In this document: piece by piece, positions 36,060-49,700 of the stretch
How the letters are laid out: every line of letters starts with the position of its first letter
How positions within the stretch are numbered: position 1 is the stretch's first letter
NCBI GenBank assembly: GCA_000149265.1
Contig: CH002990.1
Location: forward strand, 542,603-606,602
Source of the DNA: Ciona savignyi
Lineage: Eukaryota; Chordata; Ascidiacea; Phlebobranchia; Cionidae
Direction of reading: 5' to 3'
DNA: 64,000 nucleotides
Notes under the pieces: generated by a model
Databases searched by the model: none
Seen by the model: only the letters and a program-made list of their open reading frames with translations
Told to the model about the DNA's origin: nothing
Made by a program: the position numbers and the translations under genes

Positions 36060-36235
36060 TTGAAACTTTTTTTCTGATAAATTGCGTGTTTATAACATCA
36101 TCCACCCGATCTAATGTATAAGGACATAGAACACAATGCTCCGTAAGTGTTCACGTTCATGCTTAGACCTGCTCTTTATAGTATATTGCCTTGTTTTTGT
36201 ATTCCCCCTATGCAATAAAAACTCCGTTTAAAACA
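36060..36235 (+). other. 3' untranslated region of the 316-residue coiled-coil gene
   Basis: It runs from the stop codon to just past an exact AATAAA at 36214-36219. The cleavage point is inferred. Confidence 0.6.
36214..36219 (+). promoter_or_regulatory. Polyadenylation signal AATAAA of the 316-residue coiled-coil gene
   Basis: Exact hexamer 155 bases after the TGA at 36057-36059, on the coding strand. Confidence 0.7.
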
Positions 36236-36921
36236 CAACTGTTTTATGGAACAATCTATATTTCTGTTTGGACACGCAAAACAGTTCCAGAATATGAAAA
36301 AATACAAAAAAAGTTCTGGACGGAGTCACAGCTAAATAACACGGTATGAAAATAGTGCTAGAGCTACACTTTAGAATTCTGTATAGGTTTACAGGTATCT
36401 GCTAACGGTGTCACAGTAGGTAAAGCCTTTCAGAATTGTGTTACAAGGGATTTGAAGAGTTTATACAAAGGTGCGTGTTGGCAAAAATACAAAATTACTT
36501 TTAAAAAACTACGAACACAGCCGTTTAAACCAACAAGCATAAATTAAAGATTTTCAAAGCATGACACTGATTTTGTAAGTAAAAAAGTATTTTTTTTATA
36601 AAATATGCCACATCACTGTTACAGGCGATAGGAAATTTTTCTTTACAAAATAACTACGGTTTAGCAGTAACAACATACGTCCATATTTACACTGTAGAAT
36701 GTGATAAAGGTAGCTACGGCGTAAGTAAGGTGGAACAATAACAATTATGTGCGATAAAACTTCCGAGGCACCCCAATCTCAAGCCTAAGTAAACGAGAAA
36801 TGTTAGGCAGCAAATTAACTCCGAGCACGAAATTCGCCCAACGTCACTGCATTTTTGAACTGAGTGTCAGCTACGCTATCGCTAGAGAAGCTACTAGTAG
36901 GCGCAGGATCAAGAGATGCTC
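36236..36921. other. Convergent 3' region between the 316-residue coiled-coil gene and the AKAP9-like gene
   Basis: It should hold the 3' untranslated region of the AKAP9-like gene on the minus strand. No exact minus-strand AATAAA is present; a TATAAA-type variant lies near 36596. No coding frame is supported. Confidence 0.45.
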
Positions 36922-39900
36922 TTACACAGGGTACCTGCGCGGGGAGGTACCCTGGCCAAGTTTCCGCTGCAGATTTTCTAACTTTCTGATGTATTCGTTC
37001 AACGACGGGTCGGATTCTACTGGGCCAGAACTGCTGAGAATATACTGGTTTATTGGTGCCAATATGTCGTCGTAAATACATTTCGTTGTTATCTCTATAT
37101 TCTTTGGGAAACATTTTTTTGTCAAAATAAGAAATTTGTGAAACAAATAACTAAGACCATCACAATAGAAGATTCTTTTACCCAATCAAAAATGGTACAA
37201 AACCTGTTTATTTAAATAAAATATTGAGTTGTGGCGAAATATATACAATTAATTTGTTTAATTAAAATAAAAAACTTAGTTGTTTATAATGATATGTTTA
37301 TAATGAAAAGTAATTAAAAGAATAATTACCGATCAAGTGACGCGTATGCAGCAGCTGCTGCGGGTGACAGTCTCCTCGAATTTGCTGCACTGACCCCTAA
37401 ATCCCGTTCGTATGATGATCTGTACGCCTGTGGTCGACTGTAGGGTGAAGTATGGATTCCTCTGTGATAGGGTGAGATGTCGTGGGTGGGTGGTTCGTGC
37501 CGGGTGATGGGGCGGTCATGTGACCTGGAATCATGCGATTCTATTGGTCGAGGAGAGGGGGTACGGGATAAGTAGGGTGAAGTGGGTCGATCAGCTCGAT
37601 GATGTCGACTTCCATGAGGATTCACACCTGAGGGGAAAATAATATTCATTAGATTTTTTATTCGTTTAATTACACGAATCAGCCAATTAGCTACAAACAG
37701 CACATTTATTTCAGTGTGTTTGGAAGTGGTTATTGTGCTGTAACCGCTTTTGCTCAACCATTTCCATACGGCAGGGTATATTTGGAAACTTTTATTTGTG
37801 CATCGTTGTAATATTTAAAAGCAAATAAAGCAAGCTAAATTAATTTGCTTTATTGCGTAAACAGTGCAAATTGATACCAATGGTGTATTTCTCCATAACA
37901 GTGCCGTCAATTCTTAAAAGGAAGGTTCTAAAAAAGCCATTTGTGTTAAATTATTACAATCATATTGTGCATAGAAACAAGTTTGCACACTATTTTAAAA
38001 AAATAGGGAGGTAGAGAGAGACATATAAAATGAGAAGTATGCATGATGGCAATACTGGTATCTGACAAACTGCTGAGAAACAGCATAACTAAATATGGGA
38101 ATGAACAGAGGTGAAGGAAAGAGGAATGTGAGCAATGTTCCCTCTAAGCTGAGCGCGTGCGCAATCGCGCAACTTAGAGGGAACATTGGATGTGAGGGGC
38201 AATAGTGTGGAGGGAAATGACATAAGTGATCGGAATAGTATTTGTTTAGGTGTGTGTGTGTATGGTAACGTATTTAAAAGCAGTTAATAAGTATGTTTTG
38301 TAAGTATTAAGTACATGTAGCCAAACAAGGTGGGTTTCAACAAATCTAAAAAATTACCGTTAACTTGTACATCCACAGCAACTCCATGCTTGTTTTGTAT
38401 AGCAGTGGACACAGTGGTACTGGCTCTCTTCCATTTACGAACCAAAAACTTTAACCTGGAATGAGTCAGTCATTTTAGATATTATCGACATATAAAGTAA
38501 TTTTTTATCACATGCTGCCCTACCATTATTTGCATTGGGTTTAGGAATCTGAATCATGGAATTTGATTGCTTCTATTTTAATAAGGAACTTACAAAGGAA
38601 TGTATAAACTTGTTTATGTTTTAATAATTTACACTTATTTCTGCACAAAATAGAAGATGCAAGGTAGCTTTAGTAACCACTTAAAAAGTATTATTAGTCT
38701 GAAAAAGAGGGATATCTGTAACAAAGCTTCTGCAACAAGTTTTACTGCATACAATAGTGAGTTCAGTGAGCTGTGCTTGTGATATAACAGAAACAAGAGA
38801 AGTGGCACCTGCACACAGCGATCACAGCGCGCACTGCACTTCGAAACTTGGTGTACGCTGATGAATGGTGGACAATGGGTCTTCTCATCGAGTCTGTGCT
38901 CGGGTAAGCTCCCATGCGCGCTATGAGTGCAAGAGTGGCCTCCTCGCAATCCTGGAAGTTCAACAAGTCAATGCAAGATATTTCTAAACCTAAAAAGCTG
39001 CCGACAAACCTGAAAACCACCGAGTAATAAAATGAGGTATTTCTTCTGGTAAACAAGCGATTTTCTAAAGCTTTCAGCTCTTAGGTATCTGGTGTACAAC
39101 TTGTGCATTCTTGTTGCCATTTTCTGTTGGTTGTGTTGTACGTTCTAGAAAAATAAATTTTGTGACTAATGTTAGTATAAATTTTTAGTTAATCGGTGTG
39201 TAAATTTTTTTAAACCAGTTGGTGTTGCAGGATATAATCTTAAAACCAGTGCAAAAATAGAAGGTCGACATACTTCACTGGCATCACTGGCAGCTGATCT
39301 GGGTCGTTGGTTTTCCTCCCTCAATTTCTCGATGACATCACGCAGCTCCCGTGCCTCTCTAGCACCACTAGCGGCTTGATCAGCAAGAAGAGCATTTTCT
39401 TGAAGAAGTCGGTCGTTGAATTCAGAGACGCTCGGTCTCAAACCAGTGTTCTGTGGTTATTTATTAAATTTCTAATGATTTGCTTTATTTTAAAACCACC
39501 ACTGTTTAATGTTTATCCAGTGTGTGTGATTCCATTCTTTTTTAACAGAGATTCCTACATAATTTGTAAAAATATATACTTGTGTAAATAAACAGATTAA
39601 GCTGAATAACTTTCATCCAAACGCATAGCTTCATGGGTTAGCATGTCATCTTTTAGGGTCGAAACTGGTCACTAGCTAATTAATTGTTTCTTTGGGTAAA
39701 GCACTGAGCAGACTTCGCCTTAATCCAGTGAATTTGTAGCAACGTCTCAATTATATATTTATATATACCACACTGCAATAGATCCTAGATGATGGGAGTG
39801 AGGTTACAGGTTACATGTGTGAGAACATACTTTAAACATTACCGAGATTATCTGACAATTATAATGTGATAGCTCTTACACATTTTTCCATTCACTGATT

Positions 39901-42900
39901 AAACAAGTGTGTAGTAGGTTGGTTAGAATATAAAATTCATGAAAAGCAGGTCGGGTAAAATCTACAACTTACTCTCTCAGGTAGCGTCAGAGTGGCATAG
40001 AGATCCTTGAGTTCACCCTGCATATCGTCCAATGCACGCTTGAGTGATTCCACTCGTTCACCATCGGTGGATAGTAGTGAAGTGCTGTGTGAATCCGTGG
40101 ATGAATAATCCCGTGGGGACGCTCGGTGGGACGTCTTGTCCACCAGTCTCTGGGAGATTATTCACAAAATGGTAAAACAGGTTTATAGTCTATATGTAAG
40201 ATTAAATAAAAAAGAAATTGTAAAGGTTTAATTGTGGCAAATACTGTATCAGCACTATTATTAGGCAATACTAAAGTATGTATTTTTAGATAATATTTGA
40301 TGTGCAACCACACATGACCTTTGCCTACATATATATTTTGGATAGAGTGTGTTTATGAAGGATTAAAGCCCTGAACTGTTGTAGTCATATGTGCATTAAT
40401 AACGTTAAACCATATTAAGAATATCTTTCATGATCAATGATCATATCATTTTGACTTACAACTAATTAAATGCATGTTTGAGGAAATATTAGTAAATTTT
40501 AATTATAATTATTATTACTTTTAGTAGAAAAAACTTTTATAAATTTTATTATACATTTTTTAAACGTAAAATCATAAAATTAAATCTCATTTTGTCCCAC
40601 TCTTTTATATTGGCACTTATTTTTGAATGTGTAAAAAAAAAATAATTGCAAAATTTCATATGCGAATCAAATTTGAATATTGATTCTGTATTAAACATTC
40701 CTCGTTTCAGCACAATTAAGAACTTGAGTAAACCAATATCAACAGACTTGTGAAAAAGTTCAAAATATTTTCCTGAGCAAATCAACATCGAAACTCACCT
40801 GCAACTTGGTGGCTTCCAGTTGCAACCTCTGTCTCAGTGATTCCAGTTGCCGTCGCTGGGCTAACAATGCCTCGTTTGACTCCCTGGGTGATCTTGGAAG
40901 CAACCTCTCCTCTTCCTGCCTCCTCAGAGAGTCCCGACGCTGATCCTCAAGCTCCCGGATCCGCTGCTGAGCTTCCTGCTTCCGATGCTGTGGGAAGATC
41001 GGGTTATGAAGAGGATGTTAACAAATAGAAGAAGAAATGGTATCAAATAAACAAATAAATTTATATTTATAATGCAAAAATGCCTAGGGTGAATGCCTAA
41101 ACTGAAGACTGATAGAAATGTTTTTAACAAAATTGTACGATTTATTTCAAAATAAATATCAACTTTTTTTTCGTCGATTTACATTGATCAGAACGCATAA
41201 AAGATCTTGTTCTAACACAAAGTCCAACCTTTTCAGTGTCAAGCGCAAACTGAAGTTCGTTCCGCACTTGTCGTTCCCGTAGCAACGCATCTTCCATCGT
41301 GGATCGATTCTGCTCCAACCTCCGCGTGAGAGCGAGCTGTTCCTCCCTGGCTCGTTGGATCGCAGCATCCTTCTCAGCTTCCGCATCATCCACTCTTCTC
41401 TGGACTCTCTCGGTCTCGCTCTTTGCTTCCTCTGCAAGTGTGAGTGGTATGTAGGTTAGTTGTGCATTTTGGCTGACTATGCTTATTATGTAAGTATGAG
41501 CCAGGGAAAGATTGTTGATGACACAACAGTTTAAAAAAAAAATGGTTGAAATCAAGCCCCAAAAACAACTGTTTGAGGTGATATTGGTATCTCCTTAAAT
41601 AAGGCTCCTAAAACAAATCTAATAATCAGTAAAGACGCAATCCCCTCTCTCACTCACCGAGTATAGATTGTAGATCAGCTACGGTAGCTCTGTCATGCTC
41701 CCTCGCTTCCAATGTCGTTTTCCTCTCGTGTTCCAGCTCTTCCTGTGTCCGTTGTGCCTCCAACACCTTGTGATCGAGTTCACAACGCAACTCATCGTTC
41801 CGAGCTTGTTCCTCGTCAACTGCGGCCGATAACTCATCGCACCTGGAAGGGGGCAATCGAGATAACTTGGATGCTTTTTAAAGAAAACATAAATTCGAAT
41901 AATGGCAAGAAAGCTCGGAGTAATTGAACAGTTGGAAGGTTTGGCAATCAACAGGCATAGATGCAATACGCAATAGATGCAATATGAGCTATTCCAAACT
42001 ACAGTACATACAAACACACATTACATCGGGTCTGCAACTTACCAGTCATCTGGGAAGCTGAGCAGAAATAAAATTAAATCACAATAGGATAAAAGGGTTT
42101 TGAAGTACGCCACACAGCAGTTACTATAGTTCCAGAATAAATATAACTTTTTATAAGTAAAAAAATGTAGTGATAATGCTAAAAACAAGTATAAGATTAC
42201 AAATAGTGTAATCACAGATGAATTTTAAAATATCATTTAATAGCTAAATAGATGGGTGTTTTTTTCATTAAAACCATATTTTTACCTGTTTTTAAGTTGC
42301 AGAACATCATCATATGCAGTGGCTCTTTGAGCAGCCAATTCATGATGCAACTTCGATACATTGTGTCTTTCTATCTCTACAGCGCTCACAGCTTCTCTGC
42401 GCCGGTTCTCTTCGGTACATAGAGCCGCCCTCAATTCCTGTGGTATTGGTCCAAGTGTACAGATAAATACAGAGACAATTTACAAACCATCACTTTTATT
42501 TAACATTATGGTCGATGGACAAGACAGTTGAAATTTTTGCAACATGACTGAGAGCATGTGGAATCCTCAGAATTGTCTATTTTATAACTTAAATTTCCCA
42601 TTGTGGGGGTGGACTTAAATATTCTACAAGTCATCTTGTATTCTAAGCTCAAGAAAAAAGAAAACTAAATCTGACACTAATCTTTTTTATCAATTTTTCA
42701 ATTCTTATAATTTTTTTTAAACAATTAGATAAAAAATATTGTGAAATATATATCACATGCTTTACCAAGGAATTACTTATTATAACACAAAACTTAGAAA
42801 CTGCAAAAACAGACGTAATATTGCGAATTTAATGTTACTTACTGGGTTGCAATTAAAATATTAAAAATTAAAAATAACTTACAGCAAATGCTTCCTCCTC

Positions 42901-43665
42901 TTTAACTTTCTCCTCCTCCTGTTTCTCTCTCTCATTTCTCACTTCCTCCTCCTTCCCTCTGACTTGCTCCTCCAGATTTCGAACCTCATTTTCAGATCTT
43001 TCAAGTGCGGTTTTGGCTTCTCTTAAATCATTCCTGCAAATAGTGGATGTGGGTCAGTAATTAACAACTGATCATCTCTATGACCTTGTCAGTCTGGAAA
43101 AAAAACTATAAATTTGGTTTACTGGAATGTAGAGTCTAGTCTGTAAAAGAAGGTTGCATCTTGTAACTAATTACCAAAAAATGTTTTCACTAAGATTTAA
43201 AACAGAAAATTGCCACCTAAACACTGTTACCACAATGTATCAACCTCACAATCAGTTATTAGCACATATTTACTCCCACCTATGATAGAATGCTTGTGCT
43301 TATGTGATTATCAAGATTTATATGAAACCATTCTAGCGAAAAAACATTCATATCATGCACAGTGTCAAACTGCTTGTTTTATTACATATTTAAATGCGCA
43401 GCAGAACTCACTGTAGAGATTGTACATGCTGGTTGGCTGCCATTGTGTCTGATCGCGCTTTGCTGGAGAGAGATTCGATTTCGGCCGATAATTCAACGAT
43501 ACGATCACGTTCCCGCTCCAATGTTGGAAGGAGCTCGCTGGACCTCTGTTGTTCAGCATCCAGTGATGATTGAAGATCGTCGATCATGGCCTGTGCATGT
43601 TGAAGTTGGGAGGATAGTCGTTCAACTGTGGGACGAAGTGGGTTAGGAGTTAGCTGGGTTGCTTA

Positions 43666-43700
<35 letters not shown>

Positions 43701-46700
43701 AATGGCACACATAACATATAGTAAAAGAAAATTTAAAATAGAAATGAGAAATAAAATTGTTAAAAAAAACTAAAAAAGGAAAGTCTTGAAAGAAATTTTT
43801 TTAATATTATAATAGTAATATTATAAATTTTTTTGTAAATTTCATAATCAATGTTTGAAACAATTTACATTATGGGAAATGGTTCATGCACCACCAATTT
43901 TCATTGACACAGTTAAATGTATTTCAAGCAACAACAAACACCGACCTTCTCTTTGAAGTTTGCTCTGTGTGTGTCGGCTCTGGTCTTCAACAGTCTTCAA
44001 TTGTTCCTGCAGTTCCTGGGTTCGAGATTGTGCCTGGGAGAGATAAGTATTGATGGTGCTGCAATGTTGAAAATAATTCCACCAGTATGATGTCCTATTG
44101 TACGCCTGGTAAAACTCAGTTATAGAGGAAAATTACTTTTTATTCTCATGGTAAGCTATATATGTTACCATGTTGTAATTTTACCAGGATTTATAGTTAT
44201 TCTTGCCTTCGTACAAAACAATAAAGATAGAAATTTAATCGTACATTACTATGTATCTAGCTAGATGATTTTCTTATATAACTGAATTGAACACCATTTC
44301 AGTTTTGAGATGATCTTCTTAAAGATACGCAACATTTTTTTCATTTTCTTTAAATGTGACTCAAGAACAAATCTCACTTTGGAATTGAGTTCTTTCCGAT
44401 CTTCCTTCAGCTGTTTCACTTCTTCCATTAACTGGTCACGATCCGCCGCTAGAAGGCGCTCTAACTCACTTCGATGATTGTCAGCCTGAGAAAATATTTA
44501 AATGGGATGTTTTACATGAAGAACATGGAATTTTAAGACTATTAGGCAAAAAGTAATGTGCTTAAATAATTCGAAATGTATCAGAATTAAGTTCCATTAC
44601 TTATGAAAGTAAAATTTTAAAGTCTGAAAGATGAAAAGTAAAAGAAATTATTTGAACTGCTTCTATTTATTCATTTTGATTTAATTTTAATGTTTGTTCT
44701 TTTTACTATATCAAGTATTATTTAATTTTTTATGAAATATCCCAAATTATCTGAACAAATTGAACAAAAGCACCATTTCAAAATAACAATCCCAAAACTG
44801 ATATAATTAAACTATTCAATGTACTGATGTCATCTAGTTTTAAACATCAGTATTGGAATTGTTATTTGCATTTAAGAGTAGATTAGAATTAGTGTTATGA
44901 GTAAATACCGATATTAGGTTTACATGCTGTTACATATACACAATAGCATGGCCAGTAGTTAATTTATTAATTTTTCCATGTTGCGTTGATGCAAAAGCAG
45001 CACATTTAGAGAGACAAGCGCATTCAATTTAGCAGATTTGTGTTTGTACTTGTGTTTATACTATATGGGAGAAGAGGTGGGTTAATTAGCTTAGCCGTGT
45101 TTAAATGGGTTAAAATACAATTTTATCTGTGGATAAAGGATAGCCCCACACAATGGTTAAGCAATTGTAAATGGGTTTTTGATCCACATTTGTATATTTT
45201 CTCGACATGCGCTCGCGCATGCGGTCATGCGTGCAACAGGTCAGCTGACCAGTCTCTGAGTGGTGGGAATGAGGTGTGATGATAGACGTCTTATCTCACG
45301 ACGTAGACGGACAAGTTCAGATGTAAACGCGAGGTCCCACACTTGAGTGGATGGCACACCATGTATTTGCTGGCCATGTTCGACAGAATTGTGATACAAA
45401 AAATATGTTTAGAAAATATTTAAATTCTTGATGATATGGCAAAGTTAAAAATGAAGTTGATAAAAAATGATTTGGTAAGCTCTGCAATTAATTATGGAAA
45501 TATTTTTCGACAGTACTGTAACACCGAGACATCTGGTCAATGAAAATACTCTAAAACAAAAGGTTTGTATAAAATATGAAGGAATGTATTGCATAGATAA
45601 CATGTATTTTCAGACGTCTTCAGTGGTTTGCAATATTTATATCCACTGTATAACACAGTGCAAAAAATCACTACCGCAATATCACAACCATGGTGAAAAC
45701 TTTTTTTAAATATGCTTTTTTATACTTTAAATATGCTTTATTAATTTGCTTTTTTATGATAAAACAAAAAAAATTTCTATCCTTCCTCACCTGGTTCCTG
45801 ATTCTTCGTTCCAGTGTTTCCAGGCGAGAAGCCGCCCCATTTTCACCTGCATTCTCGGCATCACTTTGAGCCTCAATCACGTTAGCTCGAAGCTCGGCAA
45901 GTAATGCACGCTTTTCACGCTCGAATAACTCGGCTACTGCTTTCAGAAGATCACTTCTCCACTTAAGGGAACCCTCATCATCACTTTGTTGCTAGATAAG
46001 AATAATCAATTAGTTTTTTGAGTTTAATTTTATTAATTTTAATTTTCTTCTTCTTTATGTGAACTGCTTCCATTTATTATATTTTATTTAATTTTAATGT
46101 TTGTTGTTTTTACTATATAAAATATTATTTAATTTTTTTATGAAATATCCCAAACAAATTGAACAAATCATGATTTCCAAATAACAATGCCGAACGGATT
46201 AAACTTTATAATGTCCTGATTTCATCTAGTTTTAAACATCAGTATAGGAATTATTATTTGAAAGCAGTGGTAATTGTTTTGTTAACAACATGTGATCAAA
46301 AAAAGAAAGGATTTTGATTTTTATAGGGGCCATTCCATATCATAGTAAAGAGTTGGAACAATTAAATAAGTTGTTTGGTTAAGTGCATATATGGGAGCAT
46401 ATTGTAGTCAACATCTCATAACCTGGTGGCGAAAATCGAAATATTACTCACAGCTGCTTCTGAGGCAGTTTGAGTAAGAAGTTCCTTCAGTGCTTGTATT
46501 GCATCGAGTAGAGCAAGCTTCTCATTCTGCCACGCTTGTTTCAAACCATCGATGTCCATGGAGGGTCTCTCTACAACCTCTGGTTCGCTACATATGTGGG
46601 AGGTGGTTATCGCTGGTAATTTTGGGGTAACATGAGAGATTAGTGTTATAACAAGTTAAAGAGATGTATGTTACCTGGTTCGAATTGAAAAATAAAATAA

Positions 46701-49700
46701 TTCAGCAAAGGTTATGATTTGAATTCAGTTCATTCCATACTGTTTGTCCAAACCACTACCAACTCAGAATAAGCAATATTTCCAGTGATTAGTAACAAAT
46801 TAATTATTTTTTTTAATCACAGTTGGGGATGGGGTTACACAGGACAGTTGTTAAACAACAATAATTAGAATATCCTGTGTCCACAGTTAGGCAATCTTAT
46901 TTATTTTAGTGTTTTTAATCTTGTGACTAATACTGTGTTACTGGAACTACTTTTGTACAATAAGTACACACAAGAAGCTCACCTCACGACGGAGGTTGAC
47001 AGAGAATTTCTTCCCTGGTGGTGTTTTATGAACTGCAGCTCAGACAAGGTGAGAACTTGCACTCCTTCGTTATGCAGCCTTGATAGCAGGTGCTGTGGTA
47101 TGAAATGTAGTTTACTAGGAGTTTGAAACTTTTTGGATTGTGACAACAACTGTCTTTTACTTTTGTTTCTTTTCATCTTTCAAAACTATGAATTTTCCTA
47201 TGAATTTTAGCTAATCATATTCGGAAACATATATTTTATCAAGTACAAAAATAAAGAAGCAATTTTTTAATTTATACAGCACCTAATAACTTTTCTACAA
47301 ATACACACTGTTCCAGCTGGTAATTTAAAAAATCAAACAAATAAAACTTTGACTTTAACCCCCAAATAATTTAACTATAACCCCTAGCATAACCCCTTTA
47401 CCCTAAAATTTGATCTTAACACCCAAAATTTAACCCCAACCCCTAACCTGCAGTTTGGATGAGATTTCGGTCTCTTTGGAGGGTGAAGAGGTTGTTGATG
47501 ATTGATCTTCATCAGCCCCATCAACAGCTCCCGTCAACTGGTTGATAAGTTTGTTGTCAAGTTGATCAGCAAGGTCCAGTTCGGCTCGCAACCTACATGC
47601 AATTTCAGTGTCCCCTGGTGGTGGAAATAATGGAATTGGTTGGAAAAATAAACAATCACTCTAAATTAGCAAACATAATTATGTTTATACGGCATTATTT
47701 GGTAATACAAATTGGGAATACCTTTGATCAGTATCACAAAAGGCCTTGGTTAAAGAGTTATAATTAAATTTCAATTTATAGAAATATTTTTTTATGGACA
47801 TGGTAATACAAATATTGCAAATAGAAAAAAAACATGATTGTTTGGTCTAAGTAAAGATTTTTCGGTGATTTGTAACAAAATGAGCTTATTTGTAAATCTT
47901 TTATAAGACAGTGATGACTATATTTCAAATTATTTGTGATAGTTGGGTGATGATTTCTTTCAAAACAATTAAACTAATTAACTCAGACTTTCTTGATTTT
48001 AAATGACATTTGAAATTAAATGACAAATTGAGATGGAACGTATGATATGTTAAACATCTTCTAAATTAATAATCACCATTCAACGATTCATATAAGACTT
48101 CAGCCATATCTCTTCTGTGTTTCTCTTCCACATCCCGGATGTGAGCTTCATCTCTATCTTTCTGCTCCTTCCTGGCAGCAGCTACTGCCTCCTCCAACTC
48201 AATGGCATACTTCCTCTGGAATAATATGGGTTCAATAAATCAACTTTAGTTATGTAGTTATAAATCAAGAATATTAACTTTAAGAGTAACTACCAGGTCA
48301 CTACACCCTGTGGTTGTTTAAATGGCTGCAAACATTTATTATCTTTGTTAAAACTGGTAAAATAGCTTTGTGGTCTTACAAACCTTTCACAAAACAAAAA
48401 GTTCAACAACAAAAAGTTTTGCGGACAATCTTCTTTAAATACTTATAAAAGGTCCAGGTCCCCCATCATAACATAAATAGCCATCTGTACAAGACCAAAC
48501 AACACCAGACAAACCCACCACAGCCTATATACATACATATGCAATTTGATTTTTCTGCATAAAGTTTATTATAAACATGCCATTAGACTTTTACTCCATT
48601 TTCAAACCATGTTCGTGAATAATAATAAAAATAATATAATCTTTGATGAAAAATAGAAATATATTAATAAAACATCACTCCGAACCTGCATCTCCTCCAT
48701 TTTCTTGTGATGTTCAGCTCTTAGATCATCCACCACATTGTGAACTTCATCCAATGACTTGCTCTCCAAAGATGAAGATCGGGACTGGAGAGGGAAGTTT
48801 AGAAGATGAATAAATATTCTAAGGAAGTGACCAAGCAGGCAATCCATATATTCAGCCACTGCTACAGCTAAATAAGCATCTACAGTGTAATACAAAAAGC
48901 ACATTCTGTAACAAACCAGTTTGCGGATGATGGGTGATCTATATTGTTTATGCAAAGACATTTAGAAGAGAATCAGATAATAGCCATTAATGAGAACCTA
49001 TGTAAAGGGTTACATACAAGATATAAGCACCACTCTTAACCACCAATAAAATGGTCAAACTTGATTACATTTTTTGATAAAAGCATAATATACAAGTTTT
49101 CTATTTTCTCTTGTTGTTTTAAACATTGGACATTTCTATGAATTAAGATTTGTGAGTTTGAAAATAAACCCGACATTCACACTTGCATGATGCAGCACTG
49201 ATATAACACATGATCATAACCCACCATCGTTCGATCGGATGAACTTTGCATGGATTCCGATTGCAGGGTTGGTGAATTGATCAGCAGTGGTTCCTCAACC
49301 ACCACATGTTGTGTGCTTAGTTCAGTTTCTAATGTGGCCATGTTGCTTGCGTGGTCCGCTACCAGTCCATCTGTCTCATTCTTGTGGGTCTGGAATAATG
49401 TATTAATAATAAGAATAAGTTTACTGGTTGTTGGTGTTTAACTGAAAAAATATAAAAAAAACTTAAGAGATAACAGTAAAGTAATCATTGGGTTGGACTT
49501 GTTTAAAAATGACTTAAACAGTAATATTTAAACTCAGTCCCTGATAGGTTAACTATAAACTGGTTAACTGATTTCCAATTTGTTTAAATACCACACAATT
49601 AAAGTGATCTCATTGACCGAATTTTTTTAAATTACCAATGTTCAATATTTTCTATCACACAATATAACATTCATTTGGTGCACCAAATATCAAAATCAAC

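Noticed and set aside
42045..42051. Seven-base microexon with good splice sites in the AKAP9-like gene
   Set aside because: Including it would create an immediate stop, while the flanking exons 42286-42437 and 41658-41842 join directly in phase 2.
47340..47450. Telomere-like ccctaa runs
   Set aside because: The repeats are irregular (aacccc, ccctaaa, aaccccaacccc) and end directly in an exon of the AKAP9-like gene; degenerate intronic repeat is more likely than interstitial telomere.
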